From Victivallaceae bacterium (GTDB taxonomy: Bacteria; Verrucomicrobiota; Lentisphaeria; Victivallales; Victivallaceae): a DNA stretch of 13,676 nucleotides. The notes beneath the pieces are model-generated. The model was not told the origin of the DNA. It saw nothing but the letters and a program-made list of their open reading frames with translations, and did not search any database. A program made the position numbers and the translations under genes. This document shows, one piece after another, positions 1 to 5,899 of the stretch. Position 1 is the first letter of the stretch. Every line of letters starts with the position of its first letter. The stretch is taken from assembly GCA_028698975.1 (NCBI GenBank), contig JAQVVK010000039.1:1-13676 (forward strand), read 5' to 3'.

Positions 1-386
1 TGGTGTTTAGGGCTTATGGCTGGAAATTCATTCCTGCTGCTTCAAACGATTTCGAAATACGACGACGCGCTGTAATAGACCGACTGGCGCGTTTCGCAGG
101 AAGGGGGCCTGCCTACCTTATCGACCCATCGTGCACCATGCTGCGACAGGGGTTTCGTGGAGGGTATATGTTTCCAAAACTTAAAACCATGAATTCCATT
201 GGTTCAGATAAGTTCGCTGAACAGCCTGAAAAAAATATTTTTTCACACATCCACGATGCCAATCAATACCTTTGCATGTATTTTGCACCCAATCAGGCCA
301 AACAGAACGACACTACTGAACTTATGAAACAGGCCATGGCACGAAGCCGCGCCGCCGCCGCCGCACGCAACAGGGAGGATTATTGA
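1..386 (+). CDS. Terminase large subunit, C-terminal fragment (5' partial)
   Basis: C-terminal end of the ATP-driven DNA packaging motor that cuts concatemeric phage DNA and pumps it through the portal. The reading frame is open to the left edge; a GTG at base 3 is almost certainly an internal Val codon, so the gene begins outside the window. About 127 residues are visible. The stretch around fragment residues 38-60 (Leu-Ile-Asp-Pro-Ser-Cys, then Gly-Phe-Arg-Gly-Gly-Tyr) and the later His-Ile-His-Asp-Ala (Asp at fragment residue 85) match what I know of the nuclease-domain ends of podoviral large terminases. That final Asp in a 'H-D-A' context is commonly a metal-binding acidic residue of the RNase H-like nuclease. 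The tail is Ala/Arg-rich. The stop overlaps the next start by one base. Assignment rests on motif memory and on the portal lying downstream; the ATPase half cannot be seen. Confidence 0.82.
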   Translation, partial: VFRAYGWKFIPAASNDFEIRRRAVIDRLARFAGRGPAYLIDPSCTMLRQGFRGGYMFPKLKTMNSIGSDKFAEQPEKNIFSHIHDANQYLCMYFAPNQAKQNDTTELMKQAMARSRAAAAARNREDY

Positions 387-814
387 TGAATTATCACATT
401 TTGACCACAAGTGAGAAGTCCATCGTGGCTGTGCAAAATCGCGAGAAATTCGATTTCCTGTTCAACCCAAGCGACCTTGAGGAAATCAACGCGACAGGAG
501 GATTCGACGATGAATCAGGACGACTGAAACTTGTATACTGGACATACAACTCCACAAAGCGCATGGTGCGCGTCGCCTTTCTTGTGATTGGAAAACTCGA
601 CAGAGAAACTTTCAAGGGTATCGCTCACGCCCTCGATCATCTGCGTGAAAGATTTATCGTAGTTGGAGAAGTTTCCAGCAAAAACTTGGTCTGTCTTCAC
701 ATCTGCCAAAAGCTGGGAGGCGTCGTTTCAGGGGTTGTCAAGGGGGCTGAAAATGACGCCTCAGATCAAATAATTGTCGTTTTTGACAAAAAAGGAGAAG
801 TGTATCATGGGTAA
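386..814 (+). CDS. Small protein resembling a degenerate GNAT fold, between terminase and portal
   Basis: A 142-residue protein of unproven function. I choose ATG 386 (stop/start overlap TGATG) over the in-frame TTG at 383 because AGGGAGG at 372-378 sits seven bases before it. The C-terminal half reads like the later strands and helices of an N-acetyltransferase (GNAT) domain: a hydrophobic strand (Ala-Phe-Leu-Val-Ile), a long helix (Ile-Ala-His-Ala-Leu-Asp-His-Leu), then Ile-Val-Val-Gly-Glu-Val followed by Asn-Leu-Val-Cys-Leu-His-Ile-Cys-Gln-Lys-Leu-Gly-Gly. In GNATs this last segment has the form 'V...N..a..l..klGF'. The acetyl-CoA pyrophosphate loop (Q/R-x-x-G-x-G/A) is not evident, so catalysis is doubtful and a structural role is at least as likely. 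GNAT-like proteins are known in podovirus morphogenesis clusters. It overlaps the next gene by eight bases. The CDS call is secure; the fold call is moderate. Confidence 0.72.
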   Translation: MNYHILTTSEKSIVAVQNREKFDFLFNPSDLEEINATGGFDDESGRLKLVYWTYNSTKRMVRVAFLVIGKLDRETFKGIAHALDHLRERFIVVGEVSSKNLVCLHICQKLGGVVSGVVKGAENDASDQIIVVFDKKGEVYHG

Positions 815-1022
815 AGGTGGAAAAGGAGGAGGAGAAGTAGCTCAGGCAACAGCTCCATCCCCAGTCGCGCCAAGCAGCCCTACAGCAAAGGGCGAGGGTA
901 ATCAGGATCAGGCAGTCAAAGAACGCAAGAAGAATTCGTTTGGCGCAGACAAGACACTGCTTTCAAGAGGTGGATTGCTTTCTGCATCAGACGCTGCCAA
1001 AGGAAAGGAAACCTTGGGATGA
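807..1022 (+). CDS. Small Gly/Lys-rich phage protein preceding the portal
   Basis: A 71-residue protein. ATG 807 is chosen because AGGAG at 793-797 lies nine bases upstream; the frame stays open back to 774 but without a better start. The N-terminus is Gly-Lys rich (Met-Gly-Lys-Gly-Gly-Lys-Gly-Gly-Gly), followed by a Pro/Ser/Ala-rich linker, a basic patch (Lys-Glu-Arg-Lys-Lys-Asn) and a C-terminal Lys-Thr-Leu-Leu-Ser-Arg-Gly-Gly-Leu-Leu segment. Short proteins with a disordered start and a conserved 'T-[IL]-L-[ST]-x-G' tail sit next to portal or internal-protein genes in many tailed phages, as far as I recall, but their role is not established. No membrane segment is seen. It overlaps the previous gene by eight bases and the portal gene by four (ATGA), so translation is probably coupled to both. 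No function is assigned. Confidence 0.7.
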   Translation: MGKGGKGGGEVAQATAPSPVAPSSPTAKGEGNQDQAVKERKKNSFGADKTLLSRGGLLSASDAAKGKETLG

Positions 1023-2722
1023 CCAGTCATACAGCCTCTGAAATCTGCGCCAACTTTGAACGACTTGCCGGTGAACGCGCCAATCTGTCCCATACCTATG
1101 AGAAGTGTCGCGCTTACGCCAGCCCTTCAAAGTATGGAGCCATGTTCAAGGGCGACGACGCCGGGCGCGTCAAGGGGGAAACCCCAAAACCGCCCCGGAT
1201 CGTCACCGATTTTTTTACAGAATGCCTGTTTGTTTTTTCTAGAGGAATTCAATCCAACCTTTGCCCCTCGTCAACACGCTGGTTCTCAATAGGAGCCACC
1301 AAAACAGCAGACGCAGGGGAAGAAGTGAAAAACTTCCTAACAGAGGCTTCACAACGCTTTTATGACCTGCTATACTCGTCGAGCAATTTTCCTTCTGAAT
1401 TTGCAGAGACAGTCGAGGACGCTGGGTGTCTGGGAACCTTTTGCATGTCATGTACAGCAGGAGAAAACAAAGCGTTTCGATTTGAAAACCACGACATGCA
1501 AAATGTGTTTGTCGAAGCCTCGCGACGGGGTGAACTAGACACTGTTTACGTCACCTGCAGCATGTCCGCGTTGCAGATCGTCAATTTCTTCAATCAGGAG
1601 GGAGACAACATTCCTGCCAAAATAAAGGAACTCGCAGCCAACCCATCCATTGAAAAGTCTGGACAGATATTTCACGTCATTCACATGGTGGAACCCAACA
1701 GAAATCGCGTCTTTTCGAGTGAGGGAAAACCAGAACCAGGGAGCCTGAACAAGGCGTTTGTCTCTGCGTGGGTGGTCAAAGAGGAAAAAGCCATCGTCAG
1801 ACGAGGAGGTTTCGATCGATCACCTTATGTGGTTGGACGTATTGACAATCCAGTCGACGGAACATACTCTGACAGCCCCATGATGCGATGTCTTCGCACT
1901 GCCAAAGAACTCAACCGGGTTTGGCGAAGCTATGGCGACGCCATCGAAGCCGCCGTGAGGCCGTCGGTAATGGTCGATATATCAGGCTACAATGGCGTTA
2001 TGCCTGAAGTCTACCTTGAACCAGGCGTGGTCAACACCTACGACAGCCACAATAAACAGGTGAATCCGCCCCAGTTTTACACTCCTCCAGTGAACTTTGC
2101 AGCAGGTAAGGAAATGATTGACAAACTTGAAAGAAGGGGATACAACTTCTTTTATGTCGACCTTTTCAACATAATCACCAATCTCAACACATCAGAGGGG
2201 AGACAGCGCACAGCTTATGAAATCCAACAGCTCGTAAGCGAAAAAAATTCCATGATTTTGCCGGTCATCGCCAGATTCATCGACGAATTCCTTTCGCCAC
2301 TGCTGCGCATCGGTTTTTTCTCCGCCCTCGAACGAGGGATTTTTGGCATGCCGCCGGTTGATTTTGTCAACATGGCTGAAAATGATTTTGAAATCAGCTA
2401 TTTTTCACCCCTCGCCCTCGCCGCCCAGCGCAGCCGCGTGAACGGGACCATGGCAGCCATCGAAAATATTTTACCGCTGGCCGAGGCCAGCCCGGGGATT
2501 TTCGATCTCGTCAACTTTGACAACCTGTGCCGCGACACCTTGCAGGTGTTTGGCGCACACCCCGATCACATCCGATCGAAATCCGAGGTGGAGAAAATGA
2601 GAAACTCGCGTAATCAGGCCCAGACACAAGCCCAAACCCAAGCCGCCGCACTCGATCTCGCCGGTAAACAGAACCTTACCGCGCCAGTGGACAAGAATTC
2701 CATCATTGGAGGTTTGATGTGA
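1019..2722 (+). CDS. Portal (head-to-tail connector) protein, T7 gp8-like
   Basis: A 567-residue protein, close to T7 gp8 (about 536), that should form the dodecameric ring at the capsid vertex through which DNA is packaged and ejected. Features expected of the podoviral 'head to tail connecting protein' family are visible in order: an Arg/Tyr-rich start (residues 1-40); Ser-Arg-Gly-Ile-Gln-Ser-Asn-Leu then Arg-Trp-Phe-Ser-Ile-Gly near 75-91 (the 'L.P....WF.L' block); an Asp-Ala-Gly-Cys-Leu-Gly-Thr segment near 135-141; a Pro-Met-Met-Arg-Cys-Leu-Arg-Thr-Ala-Lys-Glu-Leu-Asn block followed by Arg-Pro-Ser-Val-Met-Val; and Arg-Thr-Ala-Tyr-Glu-Ile-Gln-Gln near 397-404, matching the 'T..E' helix before the C-terminal helical domain. 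The last 30 residues are Gln/Ala-rich. ATG 1019 overlaps the previous stop by four bases. N-terminal codon use is more mixed than in the right-hand genes. Confident assignment. Confidence 0.93.
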   Translation: MTSHTASEICANFERLAGERANLSHTYEKCRAYASPSKYGAMFKGDDAGRVKGETPKPPRIVTDFFTECLFVFSRGIQSNLCPSSTRWFSIGATKTADAGEEVKNFLTEASQRFYDLLYSSSNFPSEFAETVEDAGCLGTFCMSCTAGENKAFRFENHDMQNVFVEASRRGELDTVYVTCSMSALQIVNFFNQEGDNIPAKIKELAANPSIEKSGQIFHVIHMVEPNRNRVFSSEGKPEPGSLNKAFVSAWVVKEEKAIVRRGGFDRSPYVVGRIDNPVDGTYSDSPMMRCLRTAKELNRVWRSYGDAIEAAVRPSVMVDISGYNGVMPEVYLEPGVVNTYDSHNKQVNPPQFYTPPVNFAAGKEMIDKLERRGYNFFYVDLFNIITNLNTSEGRQRTAYEIQQLVSEKNSMILPVIARFIDEFLSPLLRIGFFSALERGIFGMPPVDFVNMAENDFEISYFSPLALAAQRSRVNGTMAAIENILPLAEASPGIFDLVNFDNLCRDTLQVFGAHPDHIRSKSEVEKMRNSRNQAQTQAQTQAAALDLAGKQNLTAPVDKNSIIGGLM

Positions 2723-2985
2723 AAACCGTCTGGAACCAGCAAATGCGTGAACGCATCATCGAACTGCAACAGGCCGCCGCCACCGCGCCGGGGAAAATCA
2801 TCCTCGATCACCTGAAAGCCATAACCGGAGCCGACCGATCAGGATATCGGCCCAACCCGCACGACCTTGCCTATGCCGCCGGGTTGCGCGACGTGTGGTG
2901 TCTTATCAATGAGGAACTCAATATCGACGTGCAGAAAATGGATAAATTTTCTTCGCAAAGAGAAAACAACATGGAGGATTTCTGA
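2719..2985 (+). CDS. Small phage protein, possibly Bbp19-like
   Basis: An 88-residue protein starting with GTG that overlaps the portal stop (GTGA, four bases). The ATG two bases upstream is followed immediately by a stop in its own frame, so GTG is the only sensible start, and GGAGG at 2708-2712 is six bases away. The middle reads Gly-Lys-Ile-Ile-Leu-Asp-His-Leu, a Pro-Asn segment, then Ala-Tyr-Ala-Ala-Gly-Leu-Arg-Asp-Val-Trp-Cys-Leu-Ile. This resembles the small phage family I know as the Bbp19-like domain ('G..vL..L......Y..G.R.v...i...L'), commonly found just after the portal. Its role is not established; it may be a head-assembly accessory. The C-terminus is charged (Gln-Arg-Glu-Asn-Asn-Met-Glu-Asp-Phe). 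The gene is well supported by RBS and packing; the family name is tentative. Confidence 0.68.
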   Translation: MKTVWNQQMRERIIELQQAAATAPGKIILDHLKAITGADRSGYRPNPHDLAYAAGLRDVWCLINEELNIDVQKMDKFSSQRENNMEDF

Positions 2986-2987
2986 AG

Positions 2988-3395
2988 ATGTATGAAGTCA
3001 AAGGAAATCAAATAATCCGCGACGGCGAAATAATCGCAGAAATCGACCAGTCGGGATCTTTGTCAATGCATCCTGCATACGACAACTATCGCATGCAGAC
3101 CGTCGCAGTATTGAAAAAAGCTGGAAGACGTGCGGAAAATGGGGGTTTTGTCTACAATCCAGACGAGATACCCCAAGGCAATCCACCGGCAACGCTTCGT
3201 GAAAGCATCTCCACCGTGCGCGACCTTGCCGACCGCATCGCCGCAGCCAACGGTGAAACTGCACCGGCCATGTCCAAAATGTGGGGAGACGAAGACCCCG
3301 AAATATGGGCATACATAAGACGAAATTCACCGGTTTATCAACAGCTGCGAAATGTTTTTGACATTTGTATCAAACACAACCATATGGAGGATTGA
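2988..3395 (+). CDS. Hypothetical phage protein between portal and scaffold
   Basis: A 135-residue protein I do not recognise. ATG 2988 lies two bases after the previous stop, with GGAGG at 2973-2977 ten bases upstream. The start looks like a short beta hairpin (Tyr-Glu-Val-Lys-Gly-Asn-Gln-Ile-Ile-Arg-Asp-Gly-Glu-Ile-Ile-Ala-Glu-Ile), a pattern often seen where a small protein begins with a compact beta unit. Next come a mixed segment with a Tyr/Met-rich turn, a probable helix (Ser-Thr-Val-Arg-Asp-Leu-Ala-Asp-Arg-Ile-Ala), and an acidic-aromatic stretch (Trp-Gly-Asp-Glu-Asp-Pro-Glu-Ile-Trp-Ala-Tyr-Ile-Arg). There is no signal peptide or membrane segment. Its position suggests a head-assembly role, but that is inference from neighbours only. 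Its last codons contain the Shine-Dalgarno of the scaffold gene (GGAGG 3386-3390). Confidence 0.65.
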   Translation: MYEVKGNQIIRDGEIIAEIDQSGSLSMHPAYDNYRMQTVAVLKKAGRRAENGGFVYNPDEIPQGNPPATLRESISTVRDLADRIAAANGETAPAMSKMWGDEDPEIWAYIRRNSPVYQQLRNVFDICIKHNHMED

Positions 3396-3397
3396 AC

Positions 3398-4294
3398 ATG
3401 CCGTTTTTTGACCAGATCGCCGACGCCGGAAACCCCGAAAACGCCAACCCTGAAAACCCCAATACCGACGCCGGAACACCCGATGCCGGAAACCCGGCCG
3501 CCGGAAATCCCGAAAACGCCCCCGAAAACGCCCCCGAAAACGCCAACCCCGAAAACTGGCTGCCGGAGGCTTATCGCAACAACCCGGCTTTTTCCAAATT
3601 CAAGTCTCTTGACGATTTGTGCAAGTCTCAGGACAATTTACAGAAACTGATCGGCAAGAAGACCGTCGCCCGACCCAATGAACACTCATCCGAGGCCGAA
3701 TGGAACGCATGGTATCACGACAATGGCGTACCCGACAAGCCGGAGGATTATAAGTTTGACAAAGACCCCGATCTACCCGACGCCGCCCAAAACGGGGAAT
3801 ATCAGAAGCTTTTCGCCGCCGCATTGCACAAACTGCATATCCCTTCCGAACTCGCCCAAACCGCCTGGGAAATAAGAAACCAGTGGATCAAGGGCGACGC
3901 CGAAGCCATGCAACAGGCCGCACAAGCCGCCGCCGCCGCCGAGGAAACCACCCTGCGCCAGGAGTGGGGCGACAATTTCAACACCAATCTTAACAAGGCT
4001 TTTGCCGTGTTTAAGAAACTTGCCCCGGACGCCGATCCCAAGACACACCCGCTTGCCGGTCGCGCCGATTTTGTCAAATTGCTCCTCACGGCCTATCCCG
4101 CGTTTCGTGACGATGACGTTGTCAAGGGAGGCACCGGAGCCGCTTCCGCCGCCGCCGGTTTGCAGAGCCGCATATCCGAGATACAGAACAATCCCGCCTA
4201 CCGGGACCCCGCCAACCCCGATCACTCCGGTCTGATGAACGAAATGCGACAGCTCATGGCATCGCTCGGAAATATTAAAAGACAAAAAATTTGA
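3398..4294 (+). CDS. Capsid scaffolding / head-assembly protein
   Basis: A 298-residue acidic, helix-rich protein directly before the capsid gene, close in length to T7 gp9 (about 307). Scaffolding proteins form an internal core that guides capsid assembly and then leave the head. The start is ATG 3398, seven bases after GGAGG (3386-3390); the frame is open back to 3365, but that extension lies inside the previous gene and has no RBS. Residues 8-53 form a low-complexity tail of Asp-Ala-Gly-Asn-Pro and Pro-Glu-Asn-Ala repeats. After it comes a block typical of phage scaffold-like proteins: Trp-Leu-Pro-Glu near 54, Phe-Lys-Ser-Leu-Asp-Asp-Leu, Leu-Ile-Gly-Lys-Lys, and Gly-Val-Pro-Asp-Lys-Pro-Glu-Asp-Tyr-Lys-Phe at 110-120. 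Residues 166-195 are an Ala/Gln/Glu-rich probable coiled coil. No protease motif is seen. Function is inferred from family style and position. Confidence 0.83.
   Translation: MPFFDQIADAGNPENANPENPNTDAGTPDAGNPAAGNPENAPENAPENANPENWLPEAYRNNPAFSKFKSLDDLCKSQDNLQKLIGKKTVARPNEHSSEAEWNAWYHDNGVPDKPEDYKFDKDPDLPDAAQNGEYQKLFAAALHKLHIPSELAQTAWEIRNQWIKGDAEAMQQAAQAAAAAEETTLRQEWGDNFNTNLNKAFAVFKKLAPDADPKTHPLAGRADFVKLLLTAYPAFRDDDVVKGGTGAASAAAGLQSRISEIQNNPAYRDPANPDHSGLMNEMRQLMASLGNIKRQKI
3425..3556 (+). repeat. In-frame Pro-Glu-Asn-Ala coding repeats, including a 12-bp tandem unit
   Basis: Imperfect in-frame repeats encode the scaffold's disordered N-terminal tail. The clearest part is three exact tandem copies of CCCGAAAACGCC (3509-3520, 3521-3532, 3533-3544). 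A degenerate fourth copy (CCCGAAAAC at 3548-3556) and related GCCGGAAACCC units flank them. Each 12-bp unit encodes Pro-Glu-Asn-Ala, so gain or loss of copies keeps the frame. Such arrays usually change copy number by slippage. Confidence 0.85.
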
Positions 4295-4319
4295 TTTTTT
4301 TACCTTGCATTTTTATTAT
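4291..4319 (+). promoter_or_regulatory. Candidate sigma70-type promoter before the capsid gene
   Basis: TTGATT at 4291-4296 (four of six match TTGACA) and TATTAT at 4314-4319 (five of six match TATAAT) are separated by exactly 17 bases. They lie in an AT-rich patch that contrasts with the GC-rich genes around it. The element overlaps the scaffold stop codon. Initiation near 4326 would give a capsid mRNA leader of roughly 200 bases carrying the strong stem that follows. A T7-like phage often has a dedicated promoter before its capsid gene. AT-rich spacers give chance matches, so this is only a candidate. Confidence 0.45.
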
Positions 4320-4532
4320 GTAATTTTAACGTAATAATAGCGGAGGGGAGACCGGTTCCTCCGGGCCGGACTCTTCCTCTCCCCTCCGCGGCTCTTTGAT
4401 CCAATTAAGACCCAAGGCAAGCCTCCTACTGGATAATCCGTCTATGGACCCATAAGGGGATGGTTGAACGCCGAGGACAATCCTAAAGTGATCGTCGTCG
4501 TTTTAATCAATCACCCAAAACAGGAGGCTGTC
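4295..4532 (+). promoter_or_regulatory. Non-coding leader of the capsid gene (only real gap in the gene block)
   Basis: This 238-bp stretch separates scaffold and capsid and is the only sizeable spacer in the window. It holds the right part of the promoter candidate, a strong stem-loop (4340-4389), and weaker inverted repeats: TATG/CATA around 4443-4454, AGGA/TCCT at 4474-4484, and GTGAT/ATCAC at 4488-4514. It ends with the perfect Shine-Dalgarno AGGAGG at 4522-4527, five bases before the capsid ATG. An eight-codon ORF (ATG 4460, stop ending at 4486) is present but has no properly spaced RBS. I see no tRNA or riboswitch that I recognise. A regulatory or RNA-stability role for the capsid message is inferred from position. 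Confidence 0.6.
4340..4389 (+). promoter_or_regulatory. Strong stem-loop in the capsid leader
   Basis: A 12-bp perfect stem is formed by GCGGAGGGGAGA (4340-4351) and TCTCCCCTCCGC (4378-4389). The 26-base apical region can form a smaller CCGG/CCGG hairpin (4352-4355 with 4366-4369, or alternatively with 4361-4364). The bases after the stem (GGCTCTTTGATCC) are not a run of T, so it is a poor intrinsic terminator in either direction. A leader hairpin that protects the transcript or is processed by RNase III, as around the capsid region of T7, is the likelier role, but that is inference. Confidence 0.6.
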
Positions 4533-5429
4533 ATGCCCACCGTCAACATCGATCAGGTCGATCTCGACATCTTCGAATCGAACCTCCGTCACTCGCTTCA
4601 GCAATCACAATCCATCCTTTTGCCAACCGTCACCTATGGCACCGTCGAGGGGAAACGCAAACGTTTCAACTTCATCGGTCACGCCGAAATGATCGAATCC
4701 AAAGGGAAAAACGCCGACACCCAGTGGCAGGACATTGAATTTTACAACCGCTGGATCGGATGGCGCAAATTTCTCTTTCCGTATATCATCGATCGCTTCG
4801 AGGATGTCAAAAAATCCATCACCGACCCCTCCGGAGATATCGTCCGCGCCGCGCTCAAAGCCGTCAACCGGCGCAAAGACCGCGTCATCATCGAGGCAGT
4901 CAAGGCCACCGCATACACCGGCGAAAACGGCGAGACCCCGGTCGAATTCGACGCCGCCAATCACGAGATCGACGTCCAGTTTGGCCACCCGGCCGGCTCC
5001 GCCGCCAACCAGCCACTGAACCTCGCCAAGATCAAGGAACTCGCCGCCCTCATGGAGGACAACGACGTGCCGCAGGATGACGAGAAATTCATCGTCTGTA
5101 CCCAGCGCGATATCAACGCCCTCGTCGATGACGACCACCTCACCAGCCGGGACTTTACCGACGCCCGCGCCCTGCAGGACGGCAAGATAGACAATTTCTA
5201 CGGATTCAAGTTTGTCCTCTACAACAAACTGCCCAAAGCCAACAACGTACGCAACTGTTTCGCCTGGGCCAAGAGCTGTATGCAGCTCGGAGTGAACACC
5301 GAGATATTGATCGATCCGCCGGTGCCGATCCCCCAGAAGGAAAACAACCTCGGAGGCATGGTGACCATGGCTCTCGATGCGACCCGCCTCTACGACGGCG
5401 GCGTTTTCAGTCTGCCCTGCTCCTGCTAA
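4533..5429 (+). CDS. Major capsid protein
   Basis: A 298-residue protein that should form the icosahedral shell. ATG 4533 is chosen because the optimal AGGAGG (4522-4527) lies five bases upstream; the frame also stays open back to a TTG at 4464, but those residues look non-coding. The layout fits the podoviral capsid family I know as 'phage capsid protein' (HK97-like fold expected): an N-terminal helix (Phe-Glu-Ser-Asn-Leu-Arg-His-Ser-Leu-Gln-Gln), a charged loop, Ile-Ile-Asp-Arg-Phe-Glu-Asp near residue 90, an Ile-Thr-Asp-Pro-Ser block, then Ala-Leu-Lys-Ala-Val-Asn-Arg-Arg-Lys-Asp-Arg-Val-Ile-Ile-Glu-Ala, the helix that typically precedes the core beta strands. Later it has Phe-Ile-Val-Cys-Thr and a Gly-Phe-Lys-Phe-Val-Leu strand. 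All 15 Thr codons are ACC, suggesting codon choice for high expression. The C-terminus is Pro-Cys-Ser-Cys. Position after a scaffold-like gene supports the call. Confidence 0.9.
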   Translation: MPTVNIDQVDLDIFESNLRHSLQQSQSILLPTVTYGTVEGKRKRFNFIGHAEMIESKGKNADTQWQDIEFYNRWIGWRKFLFPYIIDRFEDVKKSITDPSGDIVRAALKAVNRRKDRVIIEAVKATAYTGENGETPVEFDAANHEIDVQFGHPAGSAANQPLNLAKIKELAALMEDNDVPQDDEKFIVCTQRDINALVDDDHLTSRDFTDARALQDGKIDNFYGFKFVLYNKLPKANNVRNCFAWAKSCMQLGVNTEILIDPPVPIPQKENNLGGMVTMALDATRLYDGGVFSLPCSC

Positions 5430-5450
5430 CCAACATAAGGATCAAACATT

Positions 5451-5879
5451 ATGGAAAATCTCAAGACCAATCTTACCCCGGTACGCTCCGGGGTAAGCCC
5501 CAAACCCGTTGACGGCCTCGATCAGGGCGCACATTTGCGCATCGCCACCGCCAGAGTCAAGTTTGACGAAAACGTTTCTTCCGGATGCACCATCGATCTG
5601 GTCGAACTCGCCGCCGGTGCCGTCGTATACCCGTCGCTCTCGGCATACAAAGGCAATACCGCATCCGGAGCCGTCATCACTATCGGAACCCCCGACGATA
5701 CCGATAAGTTTACCGGTGCGTTTTCCGGATCCGGCGGCGTGTCGCTCGCCGAAGTCGCGTCCGGAGGTGCGTTCAAACTCGCCGCGCCATGCGTCGTCAC
5801 CGCCGAAGTCGCGTCCGGAACCGTCATAACCAGCGGTACGGAAATGGAATTCCTTATCGCCACTGGATCCATCGCCTAA
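5451..5879 (+). CDS. Small structural protein, possible capsid decoration/accessory
   Basis: A 142-residue protein 21 bases after the capsid stop, with AAGGA about eight bases before ATG 5451. It is rich in Gly, Ala, Ser, Thr and Val with few charges in the second half, which suggests a beta-sandwich. The order is a Pro/Val start, Leu-Arg-Ile-Ala-Thr-Ala-Arg-Val-Lys-Phe, Cys-Thr-Ile-Asp-Leu-Val-Glu-Leu-Ala-Ala-Gly, a Gly-Thr-Pro-Asp-Asp-Thr-Asp-Lys-Phe turn, and Ala-Glu-Val-Ala-Ser-Gly repeated twice. Small beta proteins of this style ('..I.L..LPAG..V' then 'G...D.D.F') commonly follow podoviral capsid genes and are often called head decoration or hypothetical proteins. Function here is inferred from position and composition. 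No signal peptide or enzyme motif is seen. A tail or head-completion role remains possible. Confidence 0.66.
   Translation: MENLKTNLTPVRSGVSPKPVDGLDQGAHLRIATARVKFDENVSSGCTIDLVELAAGAVVYPSLSAYKGNTASGAVITIGTPDDTDKFTGAFSGSGGVSLAEVASGGAFKLAAPCVVTAEVASGTVITSGTEMEFLIATGSIA
5748..5819 (+). repeat. 18-bp exact in-frame direct repeat in the capsid-accessory gene
   Basis: GCCGAAGTCGCGTCCGGA occurs at 5748-5765 and again, without change, at 5802-5819. The starts are 54 bases (18 codons) apart, so both encode Ala-Glu-Val-Ala-Ser-Gly in the same frame. This may be a duplicated beta-hairpin unit. Identity at the DNA level points to recent duplication or to strong codon bias. Confidence 0.75.
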
Positions 5880-5899
5880 ACTATCAAGGGGGGCGCGGA

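Noticed and set aside
2239..2248. A-run in the portal gene as a programmed frameshift site
   Set aside because: The portal frame continues normally to a family-typical C-terminus, and the alternative frame offers no extension resembling a known product.
4340..4400. Intrinsic terminator between scaffold and capsid
   Set aside because: The stem is strong, but the following bases (GGCTCTTTGATCC) lack a T run, and on the other strand the flanking bases are mixed A and T. I keep it as a leader stem-loop.
4340..4420. tRNA-like fold in the capsid leader
   Set aside because: No T-loop consensus (GGTTCRANYCC) and no anticodon arm of the right size between the stem arms.
4460..4486. Eight-codon leader peptide ORF in the capsid leader
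   Set aside because: The only purine-rich tract (AAGGGG) directly abuts the ATG, too close for a normal Shine-Dalgarno, and the peptide shows no attenuation-type codon run.
4605..5138. 177-codon open frame on the - strand inside the capsid gene
   Set aside because: Rich in Gly, Val, Asp and Phe, as expected from an antisense reading of the capsid codons, and it overlaps a confidently identified gene.
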